Assembly: GCA_000961645.1 (NCBI GenBank) | Contig: LADM01000012.1 | Location: forward strand, 1-37,783 | Source of the DNA: Gammaproteobacteria bacterium BRH_c0 | Lineage (GTDB): Bacteria > Pseudomonadota > Gammaproteobacteria > Pseudomonadales > Porticoccaceae | Length of the DNA stretch: 37,783 bases | Reading direction: 5' to 3' | Shown: positions 10,459 to 19,802 of the stretch, one piece after another | Position numbering within the stretch: position 1 is the stretch's first letter | How the letters are laid out: the number at the start of each line of letters is the position of its first letter | Position numbers and translations under genes: made by a program | The notes under the pieces: generated by a model | Told to the model about the DNA's origin: nothing | Database searches by the model: none | Seen by the model: only the letters and a program-made list of their open reading frames with translations

Positions 10459-13400
10459 TCAGGCCTCCGCCAGCTCGACTGCCTTGTCGACATCGACGCT
10501 CACCAGCCGTGACACACCCGGCTCGTGCATGGTGACACCCATCAGGTGCTGGGCCATCTCCATGGCGATCTTGTTGTGGGTGATATAGATAAACTGCACC
10601 CGGTCCGACATCTCCTGCACCATGCGGGCATAACGCCCCACATTGGCATCATCGAGCGGCGCATCCACCTCGTCGAGCATACAGAACGGCGCGGGGTTGA
10701 GGCGGAAAATCGAGAACACCAGCGCAATGGCAGTGAGAGCCTTCTCGCCACCAGAGAGCAGATGAATAGTCGTGTTCTTCTTGCCAGGGGGCTGGGCCAT
10801 GATGGTCACGCCGGTATCCAGCAGGTCGTCGCCGGTGAGTTCCAGGTAGGCATGGCCACCGCCAAATACCTTGGGGAACAATTCCTCAAGGGACTGGTTG
10901 ATCTTTTCAAAGGTTTCCCTGAAGCGGGTGCGGGTTTCCCGGTCAATTTTGCGGATGGCCCCTTCCAGTGTTTCCAGCGCTTCCGTCAGCTCGTTGTGTT
11001 GGGCATCGAGATAGGTCTTTCGTTCCGACTCGGTCTTGAATTCCTCAATGGCAGCCAGGTTGATGGCCCCCAGGCGCTGGATTCGGGCGGCGATACGTTC
11101 AAGCTCCTCTTCCCACTGGCGCGGATCGGCCTCCTCACCCAGCTCGTCGAGCAGGCTTTGCAGCTGGTAGCCCTGCTCGGCAATCTGCTCGGCAATGGTG
11201 TTGCAGCGGGTGCGGACTTCCTGAGTCTGCAGGCGGGTCTGTTCAAGCTCGGTGCGTTTATCGAGGATCAGGTTTTCGAGCTGGCTGCGACGCTTCTCGT
11301 GCTCGCGCATGCCGTGCTCCACCTCCTCCAGACTGACCCGCGCCTGGGCCAGGCGTCGCTCAACCAGCAGGCGTTTCTCCAGCTGCTCCTCCAATTGCAG
11401 GGTCAGCTCTTCGGTGGGATCTTCTTCGAGATTGACCGAGGCCAGCAACTGGTCGCGGCGCTCCTGCAAGCGCGCCACCTGGATTTCAAGGCGGCCCAGA
11501 CCTTCCTTGACTGCCTGCAACTGGGTGCTGACCGAGCGCTCGCGCATCGACAGTTCGTGGAGCCGGTCGCGGGTGTGACGGGCGCGCTGGCGGGCACTGT
11601 CGAGGCTGTTGCGGGCCTGATCGCGTTCGGTGAGCAGGGTTTCGCGCTGGCGGGTGTCGGTCTCCATGGCGTCGAGGGCATCCTGGAGGATAACCCTGGC
11701 TTCTCCCAGCCCTTCCTGCTCCAGTTGCTGCTGCTGGCGAATCTCTGCCAGCTCGTCTTCGGCGCGGTTGCGGCGCGCGGCGAATTGTTCGATTTGCATG
11801 CGGCTGGCGCTCACCCGGGAGCGCAGCTCGGCGTATTCGCGCTGGCGCTCGGCGATGGTGCGGGACAGGGTTTCGCGCTGGCGCTCAAGGCTGCTGAGTT
11901 CCTGTTCGCGAGTCATTTGCAGAGCGGCGAGCTGTTCGGAGCGGACGCTCAGGCTTTCCAGCTGGCTGTGCAGCTCGGCCAGTTCCTGCTTGCGCTTGAG
12001 TACCCCGGCAGCGGCGTTTTTGCCGCGCGCCACCCGCACCCAGTTGGGGCCAAGCCACACGCCTTCGCGGGTGACCACGGACTCCCCCGCTGCCAGTCCG
12101 GAGCGCAGGGCCAGGGCTGCATCGAGGTTTTCAGCGCTATGGATGCCCGCCAGCAAGGATGTGGCCTGGTTGCCCTGCACCAGGCTGGCAAGGGACACCC
12201 TGCCTGCCTCCGCGGGCACGGGGGCCGAAGGCGTGCTATCCAGCAAAGTCAGCTCGCCCTTGCCGAGGCTGTCGAGGGCGCTGATCAAGGGGTCAAGCAC
12301 ATCGACACAGACCGCCTGCAGTCCGCTGCCCAGCACGGTTTCCAGCGCCACTTCCCAGCCCGGCTGTACTTCCAGACTTTCGGCCAGACGCGCGGCGCCG
12401 GTCAGCCCCTGCTGGTCGAGCCACTGTTTTTCTTCGCCGTTGTCCTCCAGCGCCGCCTGCTGCAGGGCCTCGAGGGAGGACTGACGGCCCTTGAGGGACT
12501 GGATCTGCTCCCGTACCTGTCCCAGTTCCTGGCCAGCGGCCTGGTAGGATTTGCGGGTCTCGTCGATGCTGCTGACCATGGTTTCCAGCTGCGACTGCAT
12601 GTCGCCACCGGTCATTTCCATTTCTGCCAGCTGTTCATCAAGGAGAGCAAGATCCTCCTCGCCGGGCCCGGTGCTGATCAGCTCGCGGCGTTCCGAATCG
12701 AGCCGCTCGATACGCTCCCCAAGGCGCCGCAGCACCTGTTCCAGGTGCTGGATACGCGACTGCTGCACCTCCGCCTGCTGGCGCGGCTGGGCGGCGCGCT
12801 GGTTGAATTCGTCCCAGGCACTCTGCCACTGGTTCATGGCCTCTTCCGCTGCCTGCAGCAGGATGGAGGACTCCTCCTCTTCCGCGCCGAGGGTTTCGAG
12901 GGTGGGGGAGATTTCGGCCAACTCTGCCTCCCAGCCCTCCGCCCGGGCGCGATCACTGCGCAGGTGCTGTTCGGATTCGGCGTAGTTACGCTCGGTCTGC
13001 TCGATATCCTGACGCAGCTCGCGGGCGCGCTGGCGCACATGCTCAATGGATTGCTCGGTGCGCGCCACTTCGGCGCCAATGGCGTAGAACTCGCCCTGCA
13101 CGGCATTGAAACCGTCACTCTGGTCGGTGTATTGCACGCGCAGTTTTTCCAGCGCGTTATCGCAGCTGCTGCGCTCGGTGACCAGTGCCTCCACATCCAG
13201 CTCCTGGCGACTGATCAACACCTGACGGCTTTGCACCTGGGCATTGAATTCGCGCCAGCGCAGGGCTTGCAGCTGGGCTTTGGCCTGGCGCTCTTCCTTT
13301 TTGAATTCGGCGTATTTTTCTGCCGCCTGGGCCTGGCGTTCGAGGCGCTGCAACTGGCGCCCCAGTTCATCGCGGATATCGGTCAGGCGCTCGAGGTTTT

Positions 13401-13965
13401 CGTGGGTGCGGCGCATGCGGTTCTCGGTGTCGCGGCGGCGCTCCTTGTACTTGGAGATGCCGGCGGCCTCCTCGATAAACACCCGCAGATCCTCCGGGCG
13501 CGCCTCGATCAGGTTGGAGATCATGCCCTGCTCGATAATGGCATAGCTGCGCGGCCCCAGGCCGGTGCCGAGAAAAATGTCGGTGATATCGCGGCGGCGG
13601 CACTTGTTGCCGTTGAGGTAGTAGCCGGATTGGCCGTCGCGGGTCACCTTGCGGCGAATGGAAATCTCGGCATAGCTGGCGTATTCGCCGCCCAGGGTAC
13701 CGTCGCTGTTGTCGAAGATCAGCTCAATGGAGGCCTGACCCACCGGCTTGCGGCCACCGGAACCGTTGAAGATGACATCGGTCATGGACTCGCCGCGCAG
13801 GTGCTTGGCGGAACTCTCACCCATCACCCAGCGCACGGCGTCGATCACATTGGACTTTCCGCACCCGTTGGGACCCACAACTGCGCACAGGTTGCTGGGG
13901 AAGTGGACGGTTGTCGGATCCACAAAGGACTTGAACCCCGCCAGCTTGATGCTCTTCAGACGCAT
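10459..13965 (-). CDS. smc: Chromosome segregation protein SMC
   Basis: An 1168-residue SMC ATPase that compacts and separates chromosomes. Walker A GPNGCGKS is at residues 31-38. Two long coiled coils (about 165-490 and 650-1000) flank a hinge near residues 500-640 (AVCVDVLDPLISALDSL). The C-terminal head carries the signature LLSGGEKALTA (about 1069-1079), Walker B FCMLDEVDAPLDD and the switch THNK. Such a full-length SMC normally acts with ScpA and ScpB, which are not in the window. I start at 13965 (MRLKSIKLAGFKSF, the universal family N-terminus). An upstream in-frame codon at 14034 would add 23 unrelated residues. The gene has its own promoter and a hairpin in its leader, and is followed by zipA-ligA on the same strand. 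Confidence 0.97.
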   Translation of the reverse strand: MRLKSIKLAGFKSFVDPTTVHFPSNLCAVVGPNGCGKSNVIDAVRWVMGESSAKHLRGESMTDVIFNGSGGRKPVGQASIELIFDNSDGTLGGEYASYAEISIRRKVTRDGQSGYYLNGNKCRRRDITDIFLGTGLGPRSYAIIEQGMISNLIEARPEDLRVFIEEAAGISKYKERRRDTENRMRRTHENLERLTDIRDELGRQLQRLERQAQAAEKYAEFKKEERQAKAQLQALRWREFNAQVQSRQVLISRQELDVEALVTERSSCDNALEKLRVQYTDQSDGFNAVQGEFYAIGAEVARTEQSIEHVRQRARELRQDIEQTERNYAESEQHLRSDRARAEGWEAELAEISPTLETLGAEEEESSILLQAAEEAMNQWQSAWDEFNQRAAQPRQQAEVQQSRIQHLEQVLRRLGERIERLDSERRELISTGPGEEDLALLDEQLAEMEMTGGDMQSQLETMVSSIDETRKSYQAAGQELGQVREQIQSLKGRQSSLEALQQAALEDNGEEKQWLDQQGLTGAARLAESLEVQPGWEVALETVLGSGLQAVCVDVLDPLISALDSLGKGELTLLDSTPSAPVPAEAGRVSLASLVQGNQATSLLAGIHSAENLDAALALRSGLAAGESVVTREGVWLGPNWVRVARGKNAAAGVLKRKQELAELHSQLESLSVRSEQLAALQMTREQELSSLERQRETLSRTIAERQREYAELRSRVSASRMQIEQFAARRNRAEDELAEIRQQQQLEQEGLGEARVILQDALDAMETDTRQRETLLTERDQARNSLDSARQRARHTRDRLHELSMRERSVSTQLQAVKEGLGRLEIQVARLQERRDQLLASVNLEEDPTEELTLQLEEQLEKRLLVERRLAQARVSLEEVEHGMREHEKRRSQLENLILDKRTELEQTRLQTQEVRTRCNTIAEQIAEQGYQLQSLLDELGEEADPRQWEEELERIAARIQRLGAINLAAIEEFKTESERKTYLDAQHNELTEALETLEGAIRKIDRETRTRFRETFEKINQSLEELFPKVFGGGHAYLELTGDDLLDTGVTIMAQPPGKKNTTIHLLSGGEKALTAIALVFSIFRLNPAPFCMLDEVDAPLDDANVGRYARMVQEMSDRVQFIYITHNKIAMEMAQHLMGVTMHEPGVSRLVSVDVDKAVELAEA

Positions 13966-14007
13966 GGATGACTCATTGTTGATGACCGCTGCAAATTGCC
14001 GGAGGAT

Positions 14008-14043
14008 CAGGGTCTGGTGGCGCTTGGGCCTCACCGGACCCTG
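14008..14043 (-). promoter_or_regulatory. Stem-loop in the smc 5' leader
   Basis: CAGGGTC at 14008-14014 pairs with GACCCTG at 14037-14043. After one mismatch (a G.T on the plus strand) GGTG at 14016-14019 pairs with CACC at 14032-14035, leaving a 12-base loop. It lies about 43 bases upstream of the smc ATG and downstream of the putative promoter, so it would be in the leader RNA. No T tract follows. Function unknown. Confidence 0.5.
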
Positions 14044-14066
14044 GTGAAAATCCGATTAAGCGAAGG

Positions 14067-14094
14067 ATTTTACACGGTGGAAATCTCTCGACAA
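14067..14094 (-). promoter_or_regulatory. Putative sigma70 promoter for smc
   Basis: On the minus strand TTGTCG (14094-14089), a 16-base spacer and TAAAAT (14072-14067) lie just after the end of ccmI. The predicted leader to the smc ATG is about 95 bases. Confidence 0.5.
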
Positions 14095-14108
14095 GCAATG
14101 AATGGCGA

Positions 14109-15356
14109 TCAGGGAATTTTGCGCCCGATCACCACTTTGAGGGGGGATTGACTGTCCTGTGGATCAACCGGACCCAGCTTGCCCTCGATATCGCCAGGGG
14201 CTGCCGTAGCGCTGCCCGCAAAGGAAACCCGCGCCACCAGCTCCACCTGTTCGGCACTGGCAAGGGTAAAGGCCGGGTTCATGGCCAGGCTTTCATCGAG
14301 GGTGATACGGGTCGGCAAATCCGCCCTGGTCAGGCGCTTGATGGCCAGTGGCATGGGCGAGCCCTGCCAGGCGCGGGCATAGACGAATACTGTCGTGTCC
14401 GCTGGCACATCCAGCTCGTCGGCGAGAGACACATCCACCTGCAGGGAAGCCGTGCTGGCCGCAACGGTTTCTTGTGCTCCCTGACCAGATGCCGCCAGTT
14501 TCTGACGGGCGCTGTTGATACCCGCCAGCAGTGACGCCCGCGAGGCCGAATCAGGCCGCAAACCGGACAGCGCCTGTTGCCAGTGGCCTATGGCATCGCC
14601 GTAACGACTGTCGTGGTAGGCGGCAATACCCAGCAACCCCAGGGCCGTTGCATCCTGCGGGTCGATTGCGTGGGCCGTTTGTGCCGCCGCCAGCACGGCG
14701 GGAGTCATCTGGTTATCAGCGGCAAAAAACAGTGCCTGGGCGTATTCTCCCTGCAGGCTGCCATCCTGGGGCAGCAAGGACACAACTTTGCGGTAATAGG
14801 GCACGGCAGCCTGGAAATCACCGCGCTGCTGGTAGAGTCGGGCCAGCAACAGGGGGTAAACAGGCTTGTCAGGGCGGGCCTTTTCCAGCTGGTGGAGACG
14901 CACCAGAATTTCCGCATCGGCTGCCTGTATATCACCTTCGCTGTGGGAATCACCAGACAGCAAATCTGTACGGCTATCAAGCAAACCCTTGAATTGCAGC
15001 TCGGCGGAAGCCCCAATGCTCATGTACACCAGACCAGCAAAAACCGGCAGCGCCAGCGCACACAGGACCAACAGCCAGCGACCTCGGGGCGTACTGGCAG
15101 CTTGGGCGGGAAGCGCCTGGTTGTCGAGGAGAAACTGGCGCTGGAATTCGAGTTCAAGGGCCTGGCGCTGGGCGTTGCTGATCTCGCCCGCAGCGTTCTG
15201 GGCATTGAGGTCGGCAAGCTTTTCCTCGTAGAGGGTACGGTTCAGAGCCTGCTCAACGGAAGACGGGCCTGACTCCACCGAGGGGCGGGCAAAGAGCCCG
15301 GAAATGACAAAAATCACGCCAAAACAGGCGGCCAGCGCCAGTATCAACCACAGCAT
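14109..15356 (-). CDS. ccmI: Cytochrome c biogenesis protein CcmI
   Basis: A 415-residue inner-membrane chaperone that holds apocytochrome c for heme attachment. There are two membrane segments, near residues 1-22 and about 95-113 (LLVLCALALPVFAGLVYMS). Between them lies a cytoplasmic loop with NRTLYEEKLADLNAQ, typical of the family. The periplasmic part has TPR-like repeats (LLARLYQQRGDFQAAVPYYR, GIAAYHDSRYGDAIGHWQQA) and a C-terminal beta-rich domain with VFVYARAWQGSPMPLAIKR. It is the last gene of the ccm operon, and its start codon overlaps the ccmH stop by one base (TAATG). Length and layout match the long CcmI form of Pseudomonas-type bacteria. Confidence 0.93.
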   Translation of the reverse strand: MLWLILALAACFGVIFVISGLFARPSVESGPSSVEQALNRTLYEEKLADLNAQNAAGEISNAQRQALELEFQRQFLLDNQALPAQAASTPRGRWLLVLCALALPVFAGLVYMSIGASAELQFKGLLDSRTDLLSGDSHSEGDIQAADAEILVRLHQLEKARPDKPVYPLLLARLYQQRGDFQAAVPYYRKVVSLLPQDGSLQGEYAQALFFAADNQMTPAVLAAAQTAHAIDPQDATALGLLGIAAYHDSRYGDAIGHWQQALSGLRPDSASRASLLAGINSARQKLAASGQGAQETVAASTASLQVDVSLADELDVPADTTVFVYARAWQGSPMPLAIKRLTRADLPTRITLDESLAMNPAFTLASAEQVELVARVSFAGSATAAPGDIEGKLGPVDPQDSQSPLKVVIGRKIP

Positions 15357-15835
15357 TACGACTCTCCCGGCTTGTCATTGTTGAGCAGGGCATTGAGCTG
15401 CTGCTGTTCTTCCCGATTGAGGGGCTGGCTGGCCTGATTGTCGCGGCGCCGGTGATAGCGGATAACCAGCACCAGCACCAGCAATCCCAGCAGGACCATA
15501 GCGGCGGGAGCGAACCACAGCACCAGGGTGTTCTGCTGGAGGGCCGGGCGATAGAGGACAAAATCCCCGTAGCGCGCCACCATGAAATCGGCAACATCAG
15601 CGTTGCTTTTGCCCTCTTCCAGGAGGCGGCGGATTTCGCCACGCAAGTCTGCAGCGATGGGGGAGTCGGATTCCGCCAGGTTCTGGTTCTGGCACTTGGG
15701 GCAGCGCATTTCGTCGGTCAGCACCCGGTAGCGGGCATTGAGTTCGTCACTGCTCAGGGGTTCCGTTTCGATCACGGCAAAAGCGGCGCTGCAGGCCAGC
15801 AACCAGAGGGCGAGTACGCGACAGCTACAAGTCAT
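15356..15835 (-). CDS. ccmH: Cytochrome c biogenesis thioredoxin-like protein CcmH
   Basis: A 159-residue protein that keeps the CXXCH cysteines of apocytochrome c reduced and helps heme ligation. A signal peptide comes first (LALWLLACSAAFA, residues about 8-20). The redox motif RCPKCQNQNLAESDS has its cysteines at about residues 45 and 48. One C-terminal membrane segment follows (LVLWFAPAAMVLLGLLVLVLVI). This is the short CcmH form; the TPR part is separate as CcmI. It overlaps ccmG by four bases (ATGA). Confidence 0.95.
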   Translation of the reverse strand: MTCSCRVLALWLLACSAAFAVIETEPLSSDELNARYRVLTDEMRCPKCQNQNLAESDSPIAADLRGEIRRLLEEGKSNADVADFMVARYGDFVLYRPALQQNTLVLWFAPAAMVLLGLLVLVLVIRYHRRRDNQASQPLNREEQQQLNALLNNDKPGES

Positions 15836-16377
15836 TGCGCACCCTTTGCCTGGTCAGCAACCAATTCCCGGTAGCGCGCCCCCATTTGCGCCCACACCTG
15901 TTCATCGACAACACCCACATGCTTGTACTGGATAATACCCTGATGGTCGACGAGGTAGGTTTCTGGCGCACCGAATACGCCGAGATCGATTGCCAGGCGG
16001 CCTTCCTTGTCCTCAAAGTTGATGCTGTAGGGGTCGCCCTTCTCTTCCAGCCATTGCAGTGCAGCAGCGCGTTCATCCTTGTAGTTCATGCCCACTATCG
16101 CCACCCCCTGATTGGCGAGTTCCACCAAAAAAGGATGCTCGACCCGACAGGCCACACACCAGGTACCCCACACATTGAGAAGGCTGACCTGGCCCTGGAA
16201 GACAGCCTGGTCAATGTGCTGATCCGGATTGAGGAGATCCGGCAGGCTGAAATCAGGCACCGGCCTGCTGATCAGCACTGAAGGTAATTCACTCGGATCA
16301 CGGCTCAGACCCTGGTAAAGGAACAGAGCCAGCACCAGAAATATGCCCAGGGGAATAAAGAGTTTGAGGTTTTTCAT
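15832..16377 (-). CDS. ccmG: Thiol:disulfide interchange protein CcmG/DsbE
   Basis: A 181-residue membrane-anchored thioredoxin-fold reductant for cytochrome c maturation. The N-terminal anchor is LKLFIPLGIFLVLALFLYQG. The active site is WGTWCVAC, with cysteines at about 74 and 77. The cis-proline region is GVFGAPETYLVDHQG. I use the ATG at 16377, two bases after the ccmF stop, because it gives the normal anchor. The open frame extends further but that part lies inside ccmF. Confidence 0.95.
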   Translation of the reverse strand: MKNLKLFIPLGIFLVLALFLYQGLSRDPSELPSVLISRPVPDFSLPDLLNPDQHIDQAVFQGQVSLLNVWGTWCVACRVEHPFLVELANQGVAIVGMNYKDERAAALQWLEEKGDPYSINFEDKEGRLAIDLGVFGAPETYLVDHQGIIQYKHVGVVDEQVWAQMGARYRELVADQAKGAQ

Positions 16378-16379
16378 GG

Positions 16380-18359
16380 TCAGGTTCCTGCCGCCAGATT
16401 GGCTGAGGTCACCGCCGCTACAGCAACCCGCTGCGGGCGGTAGCGCCGGTCGAGCATCGCCAGCAAACCACCCCCCGCCATCAGCAGTGAGCCCAACCAG
16501 ATCCAGCGTACAAAGGGTTTGACATGGACACGCACGGCCCAGGCATCGCCCTCCAGGGGTTCGCCGAGTGAGACATACAGGTCGCGCCACAGGCCACCGC
16601 TAATACCCGCCTCGGTCATCACCTGACCGCTGGCCAGATAGCGCCGCTTCTCGGGATACAGCGCCGTGACTGCGCGGCCATTGCGGGTGACCTGCACCTC
16701 CGCCTGGTCGGCGATATAGTTGGGACCGCGCACCTTGCTGACGCCGACAAACTCGAAGTGATAGCCAAGATCTTCAATCACGGTGCCCGGCTCAACCCGG
16801 GCATCCTTTTCAACACTGTAAACGGTGGTAAGACCGGCACCGAGAATACAGCTCACCAGCCCGATATGGGCCAGATGCATGCCGTAAAAGCTGCCGGAGA
16901 GACGCCGCAGACCGGACAAATGCCCACCGCTGTGGGCGGATTTCTGCCACAGATCCTGCACCGTCAGGGCCAGCACCCAGCTAAAGACCAGCACTGTCAC
17001 AGCCGCACCGGGGTGGAATTCACCTGCGTACAGCCAGGGGAATAACAGGCTCGCCACGACGGCGGCCAGCAAGGGTATGGCAAGGCGCAGTTTCAGCCAG
17101 CTCCATTCAGTGCGCTTCCAGCGCAGGATGGCGCCCACTCCCATCAACAGGGCAAGCACCAGCATCAGCGGCGCAAAGAAAAGGTTGAAGTAGGGCGGAC
17201 CCACGGAAATCTTGCCCCAGCCCATGACGTCCGCCACCAGCGGGTAAAGGGTACCGAGCAGGATAATGGCGGTGGCGATCATCAACAGGATATTGTTGAC
17301 CAGCATAAAGACTTCGCGGGACACCCAGTCAAAGCTGCCCTGGGAACGCAGGGTCTGGCCGCGAATAGCGTAGAGCAACAGCGAACCGCCCACCACAACA
17401 CCCAGAAACGCGAGGATAAACACACCGCGGGTGGGATCGCTAGCAAAGGCGTGGACGGAAGTCAGCACCCCGGAGCGCACCAGGAAGGTACCCAGCAGGC
17501 TGAGGGAAAAGGCAAAGATCGCCAGCAGTAATGTCCAGCTGCGGTAGGCACCGCGCTTTTCGGTGACCGACAGGCTATGCACCAGGGCCGTGCCCACCAG
17601 CCAGGGCATAAAGGACGCGTTCTCCACCGGGTCCCAGAACCACCAGCCGCCCCAGCCCAGCTCGTAGTAGGCCCACCAACTGCCGAGCGCAATCCCCACG
17701 GTGAGGAAGGCCCAGGCCGCCGTGGTCCACAGCCGCGTCCAGCGCGCCCAGGCGGCATCCAGCCTGCCAGCCAACAGCGAGGCGATGGCAAAGGCAAAGG
17801 GAACGCTCAAACCTACATAACCCATGTACAGCAGGGGGGGATGGATGATCAGGCCAACATCCTGCAGAAGGGGGTTGAGATCGGCTCCGTCAGGAGCGGG
17901 AAATGGCAGCACCCGCTCAAAGGGATTGGAGGTAAACAGCAAGAACAGGTAAAACCCCACAGCAATCATTGCCATCACCGACAGCACCCGCGCCACCAGG
18001 GTGAGGGGCATACTGCGGCTATAGAGGGCTACTGCCGCCGTCCAGCCCGCCAGGATCAGCACCCACAGCAGCAGGGAGCCTTCATGGGCGCCCCATACAG
18101 CGCTGAATTTGAAATACCAGGGCAGCAGGCTGTTGGAGTTGTTGACCACGTAGAGGACAGAAAAATCATCCTGCAAAAATGCCAGGCTAAGAAACCCGAA
18201 GCTGATGGCGGCGAGCACAAACTGACCCAGCGCCAGGGGCCGGGCGGCGGCCATCCAGACGCGGTTGCCCGTAGCAGAACCCAGCATGGGCACCACAGAC
18301 TGGACTATCGCCAGGCCAAAACCGAGGATCAGGCAAAAATGACCAATTTCAGGATTCAT
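16380..18359 (-). CDS. ccmF: Heme lyase CcmF
   Basis: A 659-residue polytopic inner-membrane protein that attaches heme to apocytochrome c. The conserved WWD domain is clear (GWGGWWFWDPVENASFMPW). Other family segments include HEGSLLLWVLILAGWTAAVA, HPPLLYMGYVGLSVPFAFA and a large periplasmic loop near the C-terminus (residues about 510-620). The last membrane segment, WIWLGSLLMAGGGLLAMLD, is typical. Length is normal. The start overlaps the ccmE stop by four bases. Confidence 0.97.
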   Translation of the reverse strand: MNPEIGHFCLILGFGLAIVQSVVPMLGSATGNRVWMAAARPLALGQFVLAAISFGFLSLAFLQDDFSVLYVVNNSNSLLPWYFKFSAVWGAHEGSLLLWVLILAGWTAAVALYSRSMPLTLVARVLSVMAMIAVGFYLFLLFTSNPFERVLPFPAPDGADLNPLLQDVGLIIHPPLLYMGYVGLSVPFAFAIASLLAGRLDAAWARWTRLWTTAAWAFLTVGIALGSWWAYYELGWGGWWFWDPVENASFMPWLVGTALVHSLSVTEKRGAYRSWTLLLAIFAFSLSLLGTFLVRSGVLTSVHAFASDPTRGVFILAFLGVVVGGSLLLYAIRGQTLRSQGSFDWVSREVFMLVNNILLMIATAIILLGTLYPLVADVMGWGKISVGPPYFNLFFAPLMLVLALLMGVGAILRWKRTEWSWLKLRLAIPLLAAVVASLLFPWLYAGEFHPGAAVTVLVFSWVLALTVQDLWQKSAHSGGHLSGLRRLSGSFYGMHLAHIGLVSCILGAGLTTVYSVEKDARVEPGTVIEDLGYHFEFVGVSKVRGPNYIADQAEVQVTRNGRAVTALYPEKRRYLASGQVMTEAGISGGLWRDLYVSLGEPLEGDAWAVRVHVKPFVRWIWLGSLLMAGGGLLAMLDRRYRPQRVAVAAVTSANLAAGT

Positions 18360-18805
18360 GGGCGTGCCTCGTGGGCCTTCTCCATGGCTTTATTCATGGC
18401 ATCCGTCACTTCCGGCGGCATATAGTTCTCGTCGTGCTTGGCGAGCACTTCTGTGGCGGTGAAGGTGCCGTCGGGTTCCAGCTGACCGGTGGCCACCGCG
18501 GCCTCATTCTCGCCAAACAGATCCGGCAGGATACCGGTGTAGGTGACGATGACTTCCGACGGCCCGTCAGTCACCCGAAAGGTGGTTTGCAGGCCGCCGG
18601 GAGCGCGCACAATACTGTCCTCGACCACCATGCCGCCAACCCTGATCCGGGTACCGGCGGGCGCATCGCCGGCAACCACCTGGGAGGGGGCGAAAAACAG
18701 GTTGATATTCTGGCGCAGCGCATAGGTAACCAGTGCCACTGCGACGGTGGCGACAATCACAATAAAAATCACCGCGATCAGGCGTTGACGACGAAGTGGG
18801 TGCAT
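18356..18805 (-). CDS. ccmE: Periplasmic heme chaperone CcmE
   Basis: A 149-residue protein that binds heme covalently and passes it to CcmF. It has one N-terminal anchor (RLIAVIFIVIVATVAVALV), an OB-fold core (GTRIRVGGMVVEDSI, FRVTDGPSEVIVTYTG) and the heme-binding motif LAKHDENYMPPEV. The covalent His is at about residue 124 and the axial Tyr at about 128. All key residues are present. Confidence 0.96.
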   Translation of the reverse strand: MHPLRRQRLIAVIFIVIVATVAVALVTYALRQNINLFFAPSQVVAGDAPAGTRIRVGGMVVEDSIVRAPGGLQTTFRVTDGPSEVIVTYTGILPDLFGENEAAVATGQLEPDGTFTATEVLAKHDENYMPPEVTDAMNKAMEKAHEARP

Positions 18806-19038
18806 CAGGGGCTACGCTCCTCGGTACGGGGTCCAGGGGAAATGTCCTGGTACTTTCCGCTTTCACGATGTTGCAGGGTTTGTTGACGTTTCAAGGCGGA
18901 CATCAGCCGGTTGGTGCGCAACAAGGGTGTCGCCACCAGCCATAGCAGCACCAGTGCCGTGGCCAGGTACGATAGCCAGATATAGGGTCCGTGACCACCC
19001 ATGGCGATAAAGGCAGAAAGACTGTCGAACTGGAACAT
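18805..19038 (-). CDS. ccmD: Heme exporter accessory protein CcmD
   Basis: A 77-residue single-span membrane protein that helps release holo-CcmE from the CcmABC complex. It has the family's FAMGGHGPYIW-like segment (here FIAMGGHGPYIWLSY) followed by the membrane helix and a basic RTNRLMSALKRQQ tail. The final 20 residues (after ESGKYQD) are longer than in many homologues. The ATG at 19038 overlaps the ccmC stop by one base (TGATG). A GTG three bases earlier is possible, and GGAGG lies upstream of both. Confidence 0.88.
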   Translation of the reverse strand: MFQFDSLSAFIAMGGHGPYIWLSYLATALVLLWLVATPLLRTNRLMSALKRQQTLQHRESGKYQDISPGPRTEERSP

Positions 19039-19802
19039 CACGACCGCCCTCCTTCGGCCATATCGAGCACCCAGCGGGTACGGCGCTCGCGGTGAAGTAT
19101 TTCACTGCGGGTATTCAGCAACAGTACCAGGGCATAAAAGCAGTAGAAACCGGCGATCATCACCAGCAGGGGATAAAACATGTCCGGGTGCATGCTGGGA
19201 GCCTGGGTCAACTTGATGGTGGCGGGCTGGTGCAGGGTATACCACCAGTCCACGGATTTGTAGATGATGGGAATATTGGCCGTACCCACCAGTGCCAATA
19301 CGGCGCTGGCCTTGCTCGCTGCCTCGCCATTGGTATAGGCATAATGCAGGGCGATCACCCCCAGGTAGAGGAAAAACAGCACCAGCATCGAGGTGATACG
19401 GGCATCCCACACCCAGTAGGTACCCCAGGTAGGCTTGCCCCACAGCGAGCCGGTCACCAGTGAAATCAGCGTCAGTGCCGCACCCAGCGGCGCGGCAGCC
19501 TTCATCACCATATGCGCCAGCTTCATCTTCCACACCAGCCCGATAGCACCCGCTGCCGCCATTACGTAGTAGCCCGCCAGGGCCAGAAATGCGGCAGGCA
19601 CATGGATATAAATGATGCGAAAGCTGTTGCCCTGCTTGGCATCCTGAGGCGCAAAACCCAGGCCCCAAACCGTACCCACCAACAGCAATACAGCGGCAGT
19701 CACCGCCAGCCACGGCATCCAGCTGCTGGTCATCTGGTAAAAACCCTTGGGCGATCCCAAGCGATGAAACCATTCCGGCAAAAGTGGACGTGTTCTAGCC
19801 AT
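19038..19802 (-). CDS. ccmC: Heme exporter/transfer protein CcmC
   Basis: A 254-residue six-span membrane protein that presents heme to CcmE. The tryptophan-rich WWD-type motif is present (LWGKPTWGTYWVWDARITS), with the family histidines in IYIHVPAAF and ALHYAYTN. The N-terminal WFHRLGSPKGFYQ is typical. The start at 19802 overlaps the end of ccmB by eight bases. Confidence 0.95.
   Translation of the reverse strand: MARTRPLLPEWFHRLGSPKGFYQMTSSWMPWLAVTAAVLLLVGTVWGLGFAPQDAKQGNSFRIIYIHVPAAFLALAGYYVMAAAGAIGLVWKMKLAHMVMKAAAPLGAALTLISLVTGSLWGKPTWGTYWVWDARITSMLVLFFLYLGVIALHYAYTNGEAASKASAVLALVGTANIPIIYKSVDWWYTLHQPATIKLTQAPSMHPDMFYPLLVMIAGFYCFYALVLLLNTRSEILHRERRTRWVLDMAEGGRS

Noticed and set aside
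10525-13971. A stop-free reading frame of over 1100 codons on the plus strand opposite smc
   Set aside because: Composition (long runs of Leu, Gln, Ala, His) and exact opposition to a well-conserved gene show it is a by-product of GC-rich codon use, not a gene.
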